Shown: positions 23,483-31,354, counted from the stretch's first letter. The stretch is 33,163 bases of DNA from an uncultured Collinsella sp. (GCA_900544205.1 UQUG01000015.1:1-33163); one strand, 5' to 3'. Program-made: numbers and translations. Notes: generated from the letters alone by a model not told the origin.

Positions 23483-23571
23483 GCGATAGGAGCTCTTGCG
23501 GGTATGGCTTGTCCGCAGGTTTATAAGTCCCGAAGAGCTCTTATCGCCCCGCCAGGATGGCGATGCGGGGC
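23483..23571 (+). other. Paired hairpins between YeiH gene and Fis-type regulator (candidate structured RNA)
   Basis: GCGATAGGAGCTCTT (23483-23497) pairs with AAGAGCTCTTATCGC (23533-23547), 15 bp with one G-U pair, and encloses an inner TGCGG/CCGCA hairpin. GCCCCGC (23546-23552) and GCGGGGC (23565-23571) form a second stem that overlaps the first by two bases. No T-run follows at once, so a plain terminator is not obvious. No known RNA family was recognised. Confidence 0.45.
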
Positions 23572-23605
23572 AACACCTATACTCGCAGGACGGCGCTTTC
23601 TGCCC

Positions 23606-23611
23606 TATAGT
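23606..23611 (+). promoter_or_regulatory. Possible -10 box of the Fis-type regulator
   Basis: TATAGT lies about 86 bases before the ATG at 23697. The -35 region (TCGCAG) is weak. Confidence 0.3.
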
Positions 23612-23696
23612 GTTTGGTGAGCAATATCGTTCAATTTTGAAACACTTGGTCGTGCGACCGTCGGCGGTTGCACGTCGCTGCGGACGGGGGCAAATC

Positions 23697-24914
23697 ATGG
23701 ATAGCGATGCCAAGCTGAACATCTTGACCGAGGCCCTGGCTGCTGCCGGGGCCTCGGCATTGGCAATCGATGCGCGTGGGGGCGTCGCGATCTCGACCAT
23801 GAATGACGCGGCGCTTGAGCGGGATGTGGCGGCTTTTGTCGCTGAGCGCCTCGACCGTATAGGAGACGGCGCGCGTCTGGTTATGGGGCGTGCGGGTACG
23901 CGCCTGAGCCTGACCGTTCGCCCCACCGACAAAGAGGGCGGGGGCCTTTGGGTCGTCGTGGTCCGCGAGGTGCGCGGCGCCGCGGCGCATGCGGGCATCG
24001 AGTGGCTCAACGCCGACGAAGTTGAGGCCCGCTACGAATCGAGCGCGTACGGCATCGTTGAGGGTGCCGCTGCGGTGGCTGCGCCGGTTGCAGAGAGTTA
24101 CGCGCGCGGTGTGCCCCTTATGCTCGAGGGCGAGCTGGGAGCGGGTCAGGTCGAGATCGCCAAGCGCCTCTATCTGGACGGTCCTTTTGCCGATCAGCCC
24201 TTTGTTTCCATTGCGCTTGATGAGCTCACCGATCGCGGCTGGCGCCATGTGCTCAAAAGCGCCGAATCGCCGTTGTTCCAAACGGGGCTGACCCTTTGCA
24301 TTGAGGGCTGGAATGCGGTTGGCCCTCAGCGCCTCCGCGAGCTCGTTTCCACGATGGCCGACACCGCGTTGGCGACGCGCTGCCATGTGGTGCTGACAGC
24401 GAATGACATGCCGGGCGGCGGCGAAAGTGATCAAGCCGCCTTTGTGACCGAGCGTTTCGCCTGTGCGGTGAGTGTGGCGCCGGCAATCGCCGAGCAGGGA
24501 GCCGCGTCGACGAAGGTTGCGCGCTATTTGGAATATCTCGCTGATGCATTTGGGACGGCAGCGCCCACGCTGTCTGCCGCGGCGACGAAGACGCTCGATG
24601 CTTACCGCTGGCCGCGCAATTATCTGCAGCTCCGCGAGGTCTCGGAACGACTGTATATATTGGTGGGGGCGGGCACGGTGGACCGCGCTGTGGCGGAGGA
24701 AGTACTCGCCCAAGAGGACGTGATTAAGACCGCAACCTTTGGCGCCCCGACGCTCGAAAGTGACCTGTATATCCTGCGACCGCTGGCCGATACCGAGCGA
24801 GATATCGCGCATTTGGTTGTAGACCATCTCCACGGCAACCGAACCCGTGCGGCGGAGGTGCTGGGTATAAGCCGTACAACGCTGTGGCGCTTGCTGAAGG
24901 GCGACGACCGTTGA
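23697..24914 (+). CDS. Fis-type regulator with degenerate NtrC-like AAA+ domain
   Basis: 405 residues. The N-terminal 120 or so look like a small sensory module (PAS-like, weakly supported). The centre is arranged like the sigma54-activator AAA+ domain, but the Walker A site reads GELGAGQ (145-151) with Gln instead of Lys, and no GAFTGA sigma54-contact loop is present. The C-terminal 37 residues form a clear Fis helix-turn-helix (NRTRAAEVLGISRTTLWRLL). It therefore probably acts as a sigma70-type regulator, as in some PrpR/TyrR-like proteins, and ATP use is doubtful. The ATG at 23697 with GGGGG upstream was chosen over a GTG at 23496, which lies in the structured region. Its neighbour, the YeiH-type gene, is the likely target. 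Confidence 0.82.
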   Translation: MDSDAKLNILTEALAAAGASALAIDARGGVAISTMNDAALERDVAAFVAERLDRIGDGARLVMGRAGTRLSLTVRPTDKEGGGLWVVVVREVRGAAAHAGIEWLNADEVEARYESSAYGIVEGAAAVAAPVAESYARGVPLMLEGELGAGQVEIAKRLYLDGPFADQPFVSIALDELTDRGWRHVLKSAESPLFQTGLTLCIEGWNAVGPQRLRELVSTMADTALATRCHVVLTANDMPGGGESDQAAFVTERFACAVSVAPAIAEQGAASTKVARYLEYLADAFGTAAPTLSAAATKTLDAYRWPRNYLQLREVSERLYILVGAGTVDRAVAEEVLAQEDVIKTATFGAPTLESDLYILRPLADTERDIAHLVVDHLHGNRTRAAEVLGISRTTLWRLLKGDDR

Positions 24915-24925
24915 GCGAGGCGCCC

Positions 24926-24954
24926 GTGACCGCGCGCGATGCGTGTGCTACAGT
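24926..24954 (+). promoter_or_regulatory. Promoter of the basic membrane-protein gene
   Basis: GTGACC (24926-24931), a 17-bp spacer and TACAGT (24949-24954); the start lies about 38 bases before the ATG at 24999. Confidence 0.5.
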
Positions 24955-24998
24955 CCAAAGCGTTATTGTTTCGATTTGGTTACGGCGTGCGAGGGCAT

Positions 24999-25574
24999 AT
25001 GGCTGAGACTACAAAACCGAGCCGCAGAAGGCGGAGTGCCGCGCCGGTCAACCGACGCACAGCATCGGTGACGTGGGGCAAGCATGCCTCTGGCTTCGAT
25101 GGCTCATTTAAGCGTACGAAATACGGCTATCCGTCGGCGAGCGCCCGTTTGGCCATGCAGGCCGAGTCGTCGCTGTGGGGTCGTAAGCGCGTGGTGGGTT
25201 CTAAGCTCAAGCACGACGGCACGCTCGGCTACATCAGCCGCGGGGCGGCCCGCCGCAGCGGGCTCAATCCGGCTGGTTGGCATCGTTATGTTCCGATTGC
25301 GGTCGTCGTTGCAGTGATCGTCATCGCGCTCGCAGCGCTTGGCTACGCCGGCGGCGGTGCCAACCTGGACGCAATGTTCAAGTCGCCCGAGCTCGCGCAT
25401 GCAGGCACAGAAGTTGTCGAGGGCGCGCAGACTCAGACGGGCGTGGCGCCCCAGCGCGGCATTGTTGCGGCAGCCACCACCATCGCCGATGCTCAAAAGG
25501 ACGAGAGCGAACAGGGCGACGACGCCGAAACGACCCAGACGAACGAAGCGACGACAACTCCATCGGCAAGATAA
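24999..25574 (+). CDS. Hypothetical protein, basic N-terminus and one membrane helix
   Basis: A 191-residue protein that I do not recognise. Residues 1-90 are hydrophilic and strongly basic (for instance PSRRRRSAAPVNRR near the start). One hydrophobic helix follows at about 97-118 (YVPIAVVVAVIVIALAALGY). The remaining 70 or so residues are Ala/Thr/Glu/Gln-rich, acidic and probably disordered. This suggests a bitopic protein with a basic cytoplasmic part and a flexible outer tail. The ATG at 24999 has GAGGG upstream and fits the promoter at 24926; an earlier GTG-type start at 24939 would lie within the promoter. No partner gene is evident. Confidence 0.75.
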   Translation: MAETTKPSRRRRSAAPVNRRTASVTWGKHASGFDGSFKRTKYGYPSASARLAMQAESSLWGRKRVVGSKLKHDGTLGYISRGAARRSGLNPAGWHRYVPIAVVVAVIVIALAALGYAGGGANLDAMFKSPELAHAGTEVVEGAQTQTGVAPQRGIVAAATTIADAQKDESEQGDDAETTQTNEATTTPSAR

Positions 25575-25719
25575 GTTGCGAGTGGGACAGCAAATTTGGG
25601 ATTGGGCCTTTTAGCTGCTCAAGTGCCAGATGTCACCAGTGGCGCACCCGATGTCAGTCACCAACAGCGAGCGAGCCGTATTCACGCCAATCTGACGTTC
25701 GTTAGAACGGCGGAACTAA

Positions 25720-26241
25720 TTACTTCACGTACACCACGTTGTCGCGGCGGGGTTTGGGCTCGGGTAGCGTGTCTTCGGCATAGCCCAGAATGCAGTGACC
25801 GACACCGCGCAGGCTGCCGTCGGCGGGCAGACCCCAGCTGGCCAGCAACTCCAGACCGTCGGGCGAGTCGAAGACCTCGCGTGCGCGATGAATCCAGCAC
25901 GAATCGACACCCAGCGCATAGGCGGCATTGAGCAGGTTGCCCATGGCAAGCGAGCCGTCTTCCAGATGCGTGGGCACGCTGCGGTCGACCAGCACCACCA
26001 CAACGGTCTTGGCGCCATAGAAGGGGTCGCCGTTGCTGCCCATGACCTGGGCGTTGAGCTGTGAGAGACGCTCGACGGTCGCGGGGTCGATGACGGCGAC
26101 AAACGTCACCGGCTGGCGGCCCATGCCGCTCGGTGCATATTGGCCGGCTTCGATAATACGTGCAAGCTTTTCGGCCTCGACGGGACGATCGCTGTATTTG
26201 CGGCAGCTGCGGCGGTGAATGAGTGCTTCGATAGTCTCCAT
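25720..26241 (-). CDS. Nitroreductase-family FMN oxidoreductase
   Basis: A 173-residue flavoprotein of the nitroreductase fold. RRSCRKYSD near the N-terminus would bind the FMN phosphate. QYAPSGMGRQP and the DGSLAMGNLLNAAYALGVDSCWIH segment are typical, as is GHCILGYAED near the end. The family reduces nitro groups, quinones or enones with NAD(P)H; the substrate is not known. The ATG at 26241 follows AAGGAGA, a strong ribosome site, so the longer frame to 26337 was rejected. TTGTCA (26376-26381) and TATGCA (26353-26358) on the minus strand, 17 bases apart, make a plausible promoter with a 105-base leader. Confidence 0.92.
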   Translation of the reverse strand: METIEALIHRRSCRKYSDRPVEAEKLARIIEAGQYAPSGMGRQPVTFVAVIDPATVERLSQLNAQVMGSNGDPFYGAKTVVVVLVDRSVPTHLEDGSLAMGNLLNAAYALGVDSCWIHRAREVFDSPDGLELLASWGLPADGSLRGVGHCILGYAEDTLPEPKPRRDNVVYVK

Positions 26242-26535
26242 GGTGTCTCCTTGTGGTGGCATTGCAGATGCCCCGTTCATACCCGTCGGGCTCAAACGAT
26301 AGACGGTCAATTGCCCGGCCAAAAGGATAGATTCCAATTGGGAAAGTAGGTTTGCATAAAAGTAGCTTCAGAATGTGACAAACAAATGGGATAGTTAAAC
26401 GTTTTATCCCGTCTACCCTGCGGTTTTTTACCACTTGCCTAAATGACGAACGCATAACCTCTGATAAAGGTTTTACTAAAGGAGTACCAACGTTTATCAA
26501 TGCGCCATGGTGGCGCCGGGCCAGGAGGTAACATC
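26242..26535. other. Divergent intergenic region, nitroreductase / 96-residue protein
   Basis: About 294 bases without a gene. It holds the nitroreductase promoter and a short hairpin GGGATA (26388-26393) / TATCCC (26405-26410) around an AAACGTTT-rich loop. It is clearly more A/T-rich than its surroundings, as expected of a divergent control region. No clear promoter could be chosen for the rightward gene. Confidence 0.5.
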
Positions 26536-26826
26536 ATGTTCCAGGCTGGAGATGTCGTCGAGACCGACTTCGAAGGATTTCTGAAGCTGCTGCGTTCCAA
26601 GACGCGCGCTTTTGTGACGATTGACGATCACGAGTACTACATCACGCACACCGATGGCTATTGGCGTGTTCAGGATTGCGAGGCCCTCAACGACAAGGGC
26701 CACTTTACTGACTGCTCCGAGCTGGTCAACACGGTCTGCGAGGTCGTCGAGCTGCCGTGGATTGCCGGCAAGAGCCTGCATGACAGCTTCTCGGGCGCTA
26801 CGGTCTATGAGGCCGTCGCCGCTTAA
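26536..26826 (+). CDS. Conserved-looking hypothetical protein, 96 residues
   Basis: A small soluble, acidic protein with no membrane segment or signal. It begins MFQAGDVVETDFEGFLKLL and carries DDHEYYITHTDGYWRVQDCEALN in the middle (cited as landmarks), with three cysteines. I do not recognise the family. The AGGAGG ribosome site seven bases before the ATG at 26536 and a strong terminator at 26853 make it a convincing expressed gene. An in-frame extension to 26500 includes the ribosome site itself and was rejected. It is a monocistronic unit. Confidence 0.75.
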   Translation: MFQAGDVVETDFEGFLKLLRSKTRAFVTIDDHEYYITHTDGYWRVQDCEALNDKGHFTDCSELVNTVCEVVELPWIAGKSLHDSFSGATVYEAVAA

Positions 26827-26852
26827 CGGGCAATAAAACCCGATTTTCACGT

Positions 26853-26888
26853 GACCGCTGGCGCTGCCCCCGCGCCGGCGGTCTTTTT
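26853..26888 (+). terminator. Intrinsic terminator of the 96-residue protein gene
   Basis: GACCGCTGGCGC (26853-26864) pairs with GCGCCGGCGGTC (26872-26883), one T-G pair, then TTTTT. Confidence 0.9.
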
Positions 26889-26931
26889 CTGCCGATAGGC
26901 CATAAAAGTGCAAGCATTTGCGGAGAGCCTG

Positions 26932-26960
26932 TTGACGATAGTCAAAACTCGGACTAATCT
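26932..26960 (+). promoter_or_regulatory. Promoter and operator of the marR-ABC exporter operon
   Basis: TTGACG (26932-26937), a 17-bp spacer and TAATCT (26955-26960). A perfect inverted repeat TTGAC-GATA-GTCAA (26932-26945) overlaps the -35 box. In addition, GTCAAAACTCGGACTAAT (from 26941) recurs downstream as GTCAAAAATCGGACAAT (from 26978), a direct repeat that may be the MarR binding site. Confidence 0.65.
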
Positions 26961-27007
26961 AGAGATACAAAATTGGTCAAAAATCGGACAATCGAATGGT
27001 GGGATAG

Positions 27008-27508
27008 ATGAATAGTGCGGTTACGCTGGTCGACTTCGACCGGTTGCTCAATGGACTCGACCATATCTATTCGGAGTTCTCGCGCGCCTGCGGTCTTTCG
27101 GACTGCGCTTACTGGATGCTCGTCGATACCAGCACGGCGGGCGGCAGTATTGCCGTAAGCCGCCTGACGAGCGAATGGTTCTACAGCAAGCAGACCATCA
27201 ACTCGGCCATTAAAACCTTGACGGCGCGGGACTTTGCAACGTTGGAGTTTGCCGAAGGCAGCCGTAAGAACAAAGTTGTGCGTTTGACCGAAGCGGGCAT
27301 GCGGTTTGCCGAGCGTTATGCGCTGCCGGCACTCAAGGCCGAGCAGCGAGCCTTTGGCGCGCTTGAGCCGTGTGAGCAACGCGAAATCATGCGCCTAATC
27401 GGAAAATTTTCCCATGCGCTCGGCGATGAGTGCGATGCCTTTAAGCAGCATATCGCTGCCGAGAGCCAGGCCGAGAATCAAGGTGAGGGGGAGTCGTGCG
27501 ACTCTTAA
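27008..27508 (+). CDS. MarR-family transcriptional regulator
   Basis: A 166-residue protein with the MarR winged-helix layout: an N-terminal dimerisation helix, then VSRLTSEWFYSKQTINSAIKTLTARDFATL as the recognition region (cited in part), the beta-wing around EGSRKNKVVRLTEAG and a C-terminal helix. The ATG at 27008 is preceded by GGTGGG. The 3' end overlaps the start of the first ABC exporter gene by 13 bases, so the three genes form an operon. The most likely role is local repression of the exporter, relieved by a compound it senses; repeats in its promoter support autoregulation. Confidence 0.9.
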   Translation: MNSAVTLVDFDRLLNGLDHIYSEFSRACGLSDCAYWMLVDTSTAGGSIAVSRLTSEWFYSKQTINSAIKTLTARDFATLEFAEGSRKNKVVRLTEAGMRFAERYALPALKAEQRAFGALEPCEQREIMRLIGKFSHALGDECDAFKQHIAAESQAENQGEGESCDS

Positions 27509-29226
27509 TGAGGTTTATGAAGCCGTATCGCAGGCTTGTCGCGGTGACGTTGTTGGTGCTGCTAATCGACAACGTTGGCACACTGCTGGTACCCACGATG
27601 TTGGCGAACATGGTCAACACCGGTATCACCACGGGCGATGTCGACTACATTTTGCGCAACGGTCTCTACATGCTTATCGCGACCGGCATGGCCAGCGGCG
27701 GCGCGGTGTTGGGCTGCTATCTTTCGGCGCGCCTGGCCGCCAACGTGGCCTGCGATATCCGCAATGCCGTCTACGACAAATCGCTCGAGCTCGCGGCCAG
27801 CGATTTTGAGCGCTTTGGCACCGGATCGATGATCACACGCTCGCTCAACGACATCAACGTGATTCAGCAGGCTATCCTGCAGACGATTCAGTTGGTGCTG
27901 CCGGTGCCGTTCTTGGCTGTCGCGGGCATCATTTTTGCTTGGTTCATCGATCCTGCCATGGGCACACTTCTGGGCGTAGTCGTTGCGATTGTGCTGGTGG
28001 CGGCGGTCTTTACGGTTGCCAACGCGGCTCCGATCTTTATGCGCTTGCAGAGCTTTATCGACCGCATGAACGTGGTGCTGCGCGAAAACATCGTGGGCGT
28101 GCGCGTCATCCGTGCGTTTAACAAGGAGCGTCACGAGGAGCGGCGCCTGGACGAGGTGTTTAGCGACTACGCCGCCAACGCCATCAAAGTCAACCACCTG
28201 TTTGTGGGCCTCGACAGCTCAAGCTTCTTTTTGATGAACATCGCTGAGGTGGCAGTGCTGTGGGTTGGCGGCAACCGCGTGGGCGCCCACGCCATGCAGA
28301 TCGCGAGCATCTCGGCGGTGCTGGAGTACGCGCTTCTGATCCTGTTCTTTGTGATGATGGCGCAGATGGTGGTGCTAACTCTGCCACGCGCCGCGGCATG
28401 CCTAAGCCGTGCACAGCAAGTGCTGGAGATTGAGCCGAGCATCGTCGATGGCCAGCGTACGCTGGGTGACGGGGCGCCTGCCTCCGAGGACGATGCGGTC
28501 GCCGTGTTCGATCATATGTCGTTTCGCTTTGACGACGCCGACGAGGACACGCTGTGCAATTTGAACTTTACTTGTCGTCGCGGTCAGACGACCGCAATCG
28601 TTGGCTCGACAGGCTCGGGCAAATCGACGGTGGCAAAGCTTCTGCTGCGCTTCCACGATGCCACCAAGGGCTCCATTCGCCTGAATGGTGTGGACCTGCG
28701 CGAGCTTACGCAAGACGAAATCCGCGGGCGCATTGCCTATGTGCCGCAGAAGGCGTGGCTGTTCTCGGGCACGGTGGCGAGCAACCTTCGCTTTGGTAAC
28801 GAAGGCGCGACCGAGGGCGACATGCTTCACGCGCTTGAGGTTGCCCAGAGCACCTTTGTACTCGACCAACCGCAGGGGCTCGATACCCCGGTTGCCCAGG
28901 GCGGTACGAACTTTTCGGGCGGCCAGCGCCAGCGTTTGGCAATCGCCCGTGCGCTCATGAAGCATGCCGATCAATATATCTTCGATGACAGTTTTTCGGC
29001 CCTGGACTTTAAGACCGATGCTGCCCTGCGTCATGCGTTGCAAGACGAGACGCGTGACGCTGCGGTGCTCATCATCGCGCAGCGCATCTCGACGATCTTG
29101 CACGCCGACCAGATCGTCGTGCTCAAGGATGGCGAGGTTGTGGGTCTGGGCACGCATGGCGAGCTTATGGAAGCCTGCGAGGTGTACCGCGCCATCGCGG
29201 AATCGCAGATGAAGGGAGGTGAGTAG
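27496..29226 (+). CDS. ABC exporter half-transporter, subunit with degenerate ATP site
   Basis: A 576-residue fused protein: six-helix membrane domain (about 1-310), then nucleotide-binding domain. Walker A GSTGSGKST (370-378) and the signature FSGGQ (473-477) are good. Walker B ends in DD (D497-D498) where the catalytic Glu is expected, and the switch histidine is Gln (Q529 in IAQRIST). This is the pattern of the degenerate-site partner in heterodimeric exporters such as TM287/288 or LmrCD. The GTG at 27496 has GGGGGAG five bases before it; an ATG at 27508 overlapping the marR stop is an alternative. The next gene encodes the partner, whose ribosome site lies inside this gene's end. Confidence 0.93.
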   Translation: MRLLMRFMKPYRRLVAVTLLVLLIDNVGTLLVPTMLANMVNTGITTGDVDYILRNGLYMLIATGMASGGAVLGCYLSARLAANVACDIRNAVYDKSLELAASDFERFGTGSMITRSLNDINVIQQAILQTIQLVLPVPFLAVAGIIFAWFIDPAMGTLLGVVVAIVLVAAVFTVANAAPIFMRLQSFIDRMNVVLRENIVGVRVIRAFNKERHEERRLDEVFSDYAANAIKVNHLFVGLDSSSFFLMNIAEVAVLWVGGNRVGAHAMQIASISAVLEYALLILFFVMMAQMVVLTLPRAAACLSRAQQVLEIEPSIVDGQRTLGDGAPASEDDAVAVFDHMSFRFDDADEDTLCNLNFTCRRGQTTAIVGSTGSGKSTVAKLLLRFHDATKGSIRLNGVDLRELTQDEIRGRIAYVPQKAWLFSGTVASNLRFGNEGATEGDMLHALEVAQSTFVLDQPQGLDTPVAQGGTNFSGGQRQRLAIARALMKHADQYIFDDSFSALDFKTDAALRHALQDETRDAAVLIIAQRISTILHADQIVVLKDGEVVGLGTHGELMEACEVYRAIAESQMKGGE

Positions 29227-29227
29227 C

Positions 29228-31243
29228 ATGACCGAGGAGCTCAAGAAGCAGGGCGGCCTTGTCGATGCCGCCGCTGCGGACGCTGCCGAGGAAGCGGTCG
29301 AGCGGGCTGCCATGTCGACCGAGCTGGATGACGCCGCCAAGGCTGCAGCCGAGCGCGAGGCTCGCCGCCAAGCGCTCTACGAGGAAAACGAGCGCGCCGA
29401 GGACGAGCGCGCCCGCGCCGAGGCAGAGCGTATGCGCGACGTGGACGACGAAGACGAGGACGAGACGCCTCGGGATACCTGGGCGACGGTGCGCCGTCTG
29501 TGGAGCGAGGCCTCCGGCGATCACTGGCGCTTTTACCTCGTGTTCGCGAGCATCGTGTTCTATGTCATCTTTAACACCGCGGCGCCGGCGTACAGCGCCC
29601 GCGTCATCGATGAACTGTGGGGACACGTGAAGCTGGCGTTTGCCAACGACACCACCTTCAGCATCACCTGGGAGAACTGCGGCAGGACTATCTTCATCTA
29701 CTTTATGATCTGGACGGCCGCCGCCTCGTTCTACGCGTTCCAGAGCTTTTTGATGTCGAGCGTGGCCGAACGCCTCAACCTGCGTCTGCGTAACCGCATC
29801 GCTCAAAAGCTCAACCGTCTGCCGCTCGCCTATTTTGACGCGCATCGCCCCGGCGAGGTTGTCAGCCGCGCGACCAACGACCTGGACAAGATGTCCGAAA
29901 GCATGCAGCGCGGACTGCTGCAGCTGCTGGTGTCGATCGGCACCGTGGTGGGCGCCGTGGGCGTGATGTTTGTGTTTAGCGTGCCGCTCACGCTGGTCTT
30001 TTTGTTCTTTACGGCGTTGTCGCTGCTGGTGACCAAAGTCGTCTCGCGCCGCACGCATGATGTGACCGGCGAGCGCCAGGAGTGGGTGTCCAAGATTACG
30101 AGTGCGGTCGAGGAGGGCTATTCGGGCCGTCTGGTGATTCGCGCGTTTAACCGCGAGCGCCAGAGTTCTGCCGAAGTGCATGAGGCCTCGAGGGAGCTAG
30201 CGCGCGTGAGTACCAAGGCTGACTTTATGATCAATGCCGTCGGCCCTGCGGTGCGCTTTATCGGCCGTTTGGCGCAGATCGTGATCGCGCTGGTGGGCTG
30301 TAGCATGCTGGTCGCCGGTCACATGACCGTCGGCGTGTTCCAGGCGTTCTTCCAGTTTATCTACGAGGCGTCCGAACCCATGACGCAGCTGTCGTTCACT
30401 TTCAACTCGCTGCAGAGTGCACTGGCGAGTGCGGAGCGCGTGTTCGACCTGCTCGATGAGTCCGAGATGGAGGCCGATCCGCTGCCGGACGAGGCTGCCA
30501 AGCTGCCGGGTCGCGTTGAGGGCCGCGTCGCTTTTGAGCATGTGCGCTTTGGCTATTCGCCCGACAAGCCGCTTATGCGCGACGTGTCGTTTATCGCCGA
30601 ACCAGGTCAGAAGATCGCCGTGGTGGGAACCACGGGTGCGGGCAAGACCACGCTCATCAACCTGCTCATGCGCTTTTACGAGATCGACTGCGGCCGTATT
30701 ACGCTCGACGGCGTGGACACGAGCCGCATGGACCGCGGCGAGCTGCGCCAGCAGTTTGGCATGGTGCTGCAGGACGCCTGGCTGTTCGACGGCACGATTG
30801 CCGAAAACATCGCCTACGGCTGCCCCGAGGCGACGCGCGACGAGATCGTGGCGGCTGCGCGCGCCGCGCAAGTCGACTTCTTTGTGCGCACCATGCCGCA
30901 GGGTTATGACACGCGGGTGGCCAACGATGCCGAGAGCATTAGCCAGGGCCAGCGCCAGCTGCTGACCATTGCGCGCGTGCTGCTCAACAACCCGGCGATT
31001 CTCATCCTGGACGAGGCGACCTCAAGCGTGGACACGCGCACCGAGCTTGCCATCGGCCGCGCCATGGACGCACTTATGCACGGGCGCACGAGCTTTGTGA
31101 TTGCACACCGCCTGTCGACGATTGTGGATGCCGACCTGATCCTGGTCATGGACCACGGCAACATCATCGAGCAAGGCACGCATAAGGAGTTGCTGACTGC
31201 CGAGGGAGCCTACGCCGACCTCTATCTGAGTCAGTTCGCATAA
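29228..31243 (+). CDS. ABC exporter half-transporter, subunit with consensus catalytic residues
   Basis: 671 residues. The nucleotide-binding domain has Walker A GTTGAGKTT (467-475), Walker B with catalytic E596 and switch H627, but a degenerate signature ISQGQ (571-575). In the heterodimer its catalytic residues face the good FSGGQ of the preceding gene's product, giving one active and one degenerate site. Before the membrane domain is an unusual 85-residue N-terminal extension, highly charged and Ala/Glu/Arg-rich, predicted helical or coiled coil, ending in an acidic run DVDDEDEDE. The ATG at 29228 follows GGAGGTGA, two bases after the previous stop. The exported substrate is unknown; drugs, lipids or peptides are possible. 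Confidence 0.93.
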   Translation: MTEELKKQGGLVDAAAADAAEEAVERAAMSTELDDAAKAAAEREARRQALYEENERAEDERARAEAERMRDVDDEDEDETPRDTWATVRRLWSEASGDHWRFYLVFASIVFYVIFNTAAPAYSARVIDELWGHVKLAFANDTTFSITWENCGRTIFIYFMIWTAAASFYAFQSFLMSSVAERLNLRLRNRIAQKLNRLPLAYFDAHRPGEVVSRATNDLDKMSESMQRGLLQLLVSIGTVVGAVGVMFVFSVPLTLVFLFFTALSLLVTKVVSRRTHDVTGERQEWVSKITSAVEEGYSGRLVIRAFNRERQSSAEVHEASRELARVSTKADFMINAVGPAVRFIGRLAQIVIALVGCSMLVAGHMTVGVFQAFFQFIYEASEPMTQLSFTFNSLQSALASAERVFDLLDESEMEADPLPDEAAKLPGRVEGRVAFEHVRFGYSPDKPLMRDVSFIAEPGQKIAVVGTTGAGKTTLINLLMRFYEIDCGRITLDGVDTSRMDRGELRQQFGMVLQDAWLFDGTIAENIAYGCPEATRDEIVAAARAAQVDFFVRTMPQGYDTRVANDAESISQGQRQLLTIARVLLNNPAILILDEATSSVDTRTELAIGRAMDALMHGRTSFVIAHRLSTIVDADLILVMDHGNIIEQGTHKELLTAEGAYADLYLSQFA

Positions 31244-31274
31244 TGTGACAAAGGGACGACCCCTTTGTCACATT
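31242..31274. repeat. Perfect 14-bp hairpin overlapping the ABC exporter stop codon
   Basis: AATGTGACAAAGGG (31242-31255) and CCCTTTGTCACATT (31261-31274) are exact complements around ACGAC. It begins inside the TAA stop. The GGGAC core and placement link it to the other GGGAC hairpins in the window. Confidence 0.75.
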
Positions 31275-31280
31275 GGAAAT

Positions 31281-31317
31281 AAGGCGCGCCGGGGATGAAT
31301 TCCCTGGCGCGCCTTTT
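31281..31317. terminator. Terminator between ABC exporter and cysE
   Basis: AAGGCGCGCCGGGG (31281-31294) pairs with CCCTGGCGCGCCTT (31302-31315), one G-U pair, then TT. The minus-strand side is also T-rich, so it may serve both convergent units. Confidence 0.8.
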
Positions 31318-31354
31318 GCGTCGGTGCCGATGTTGTTTTGTGCCGCTTGCGTTC

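Noticed and set aside
23496..23696. N-terminal extension of the Fis-type regulator from a GTG at 23496
   Set aside because: It lies in hairpin-rich intergenic sequence, while the ATG at 23697 has a clear ribosome site.
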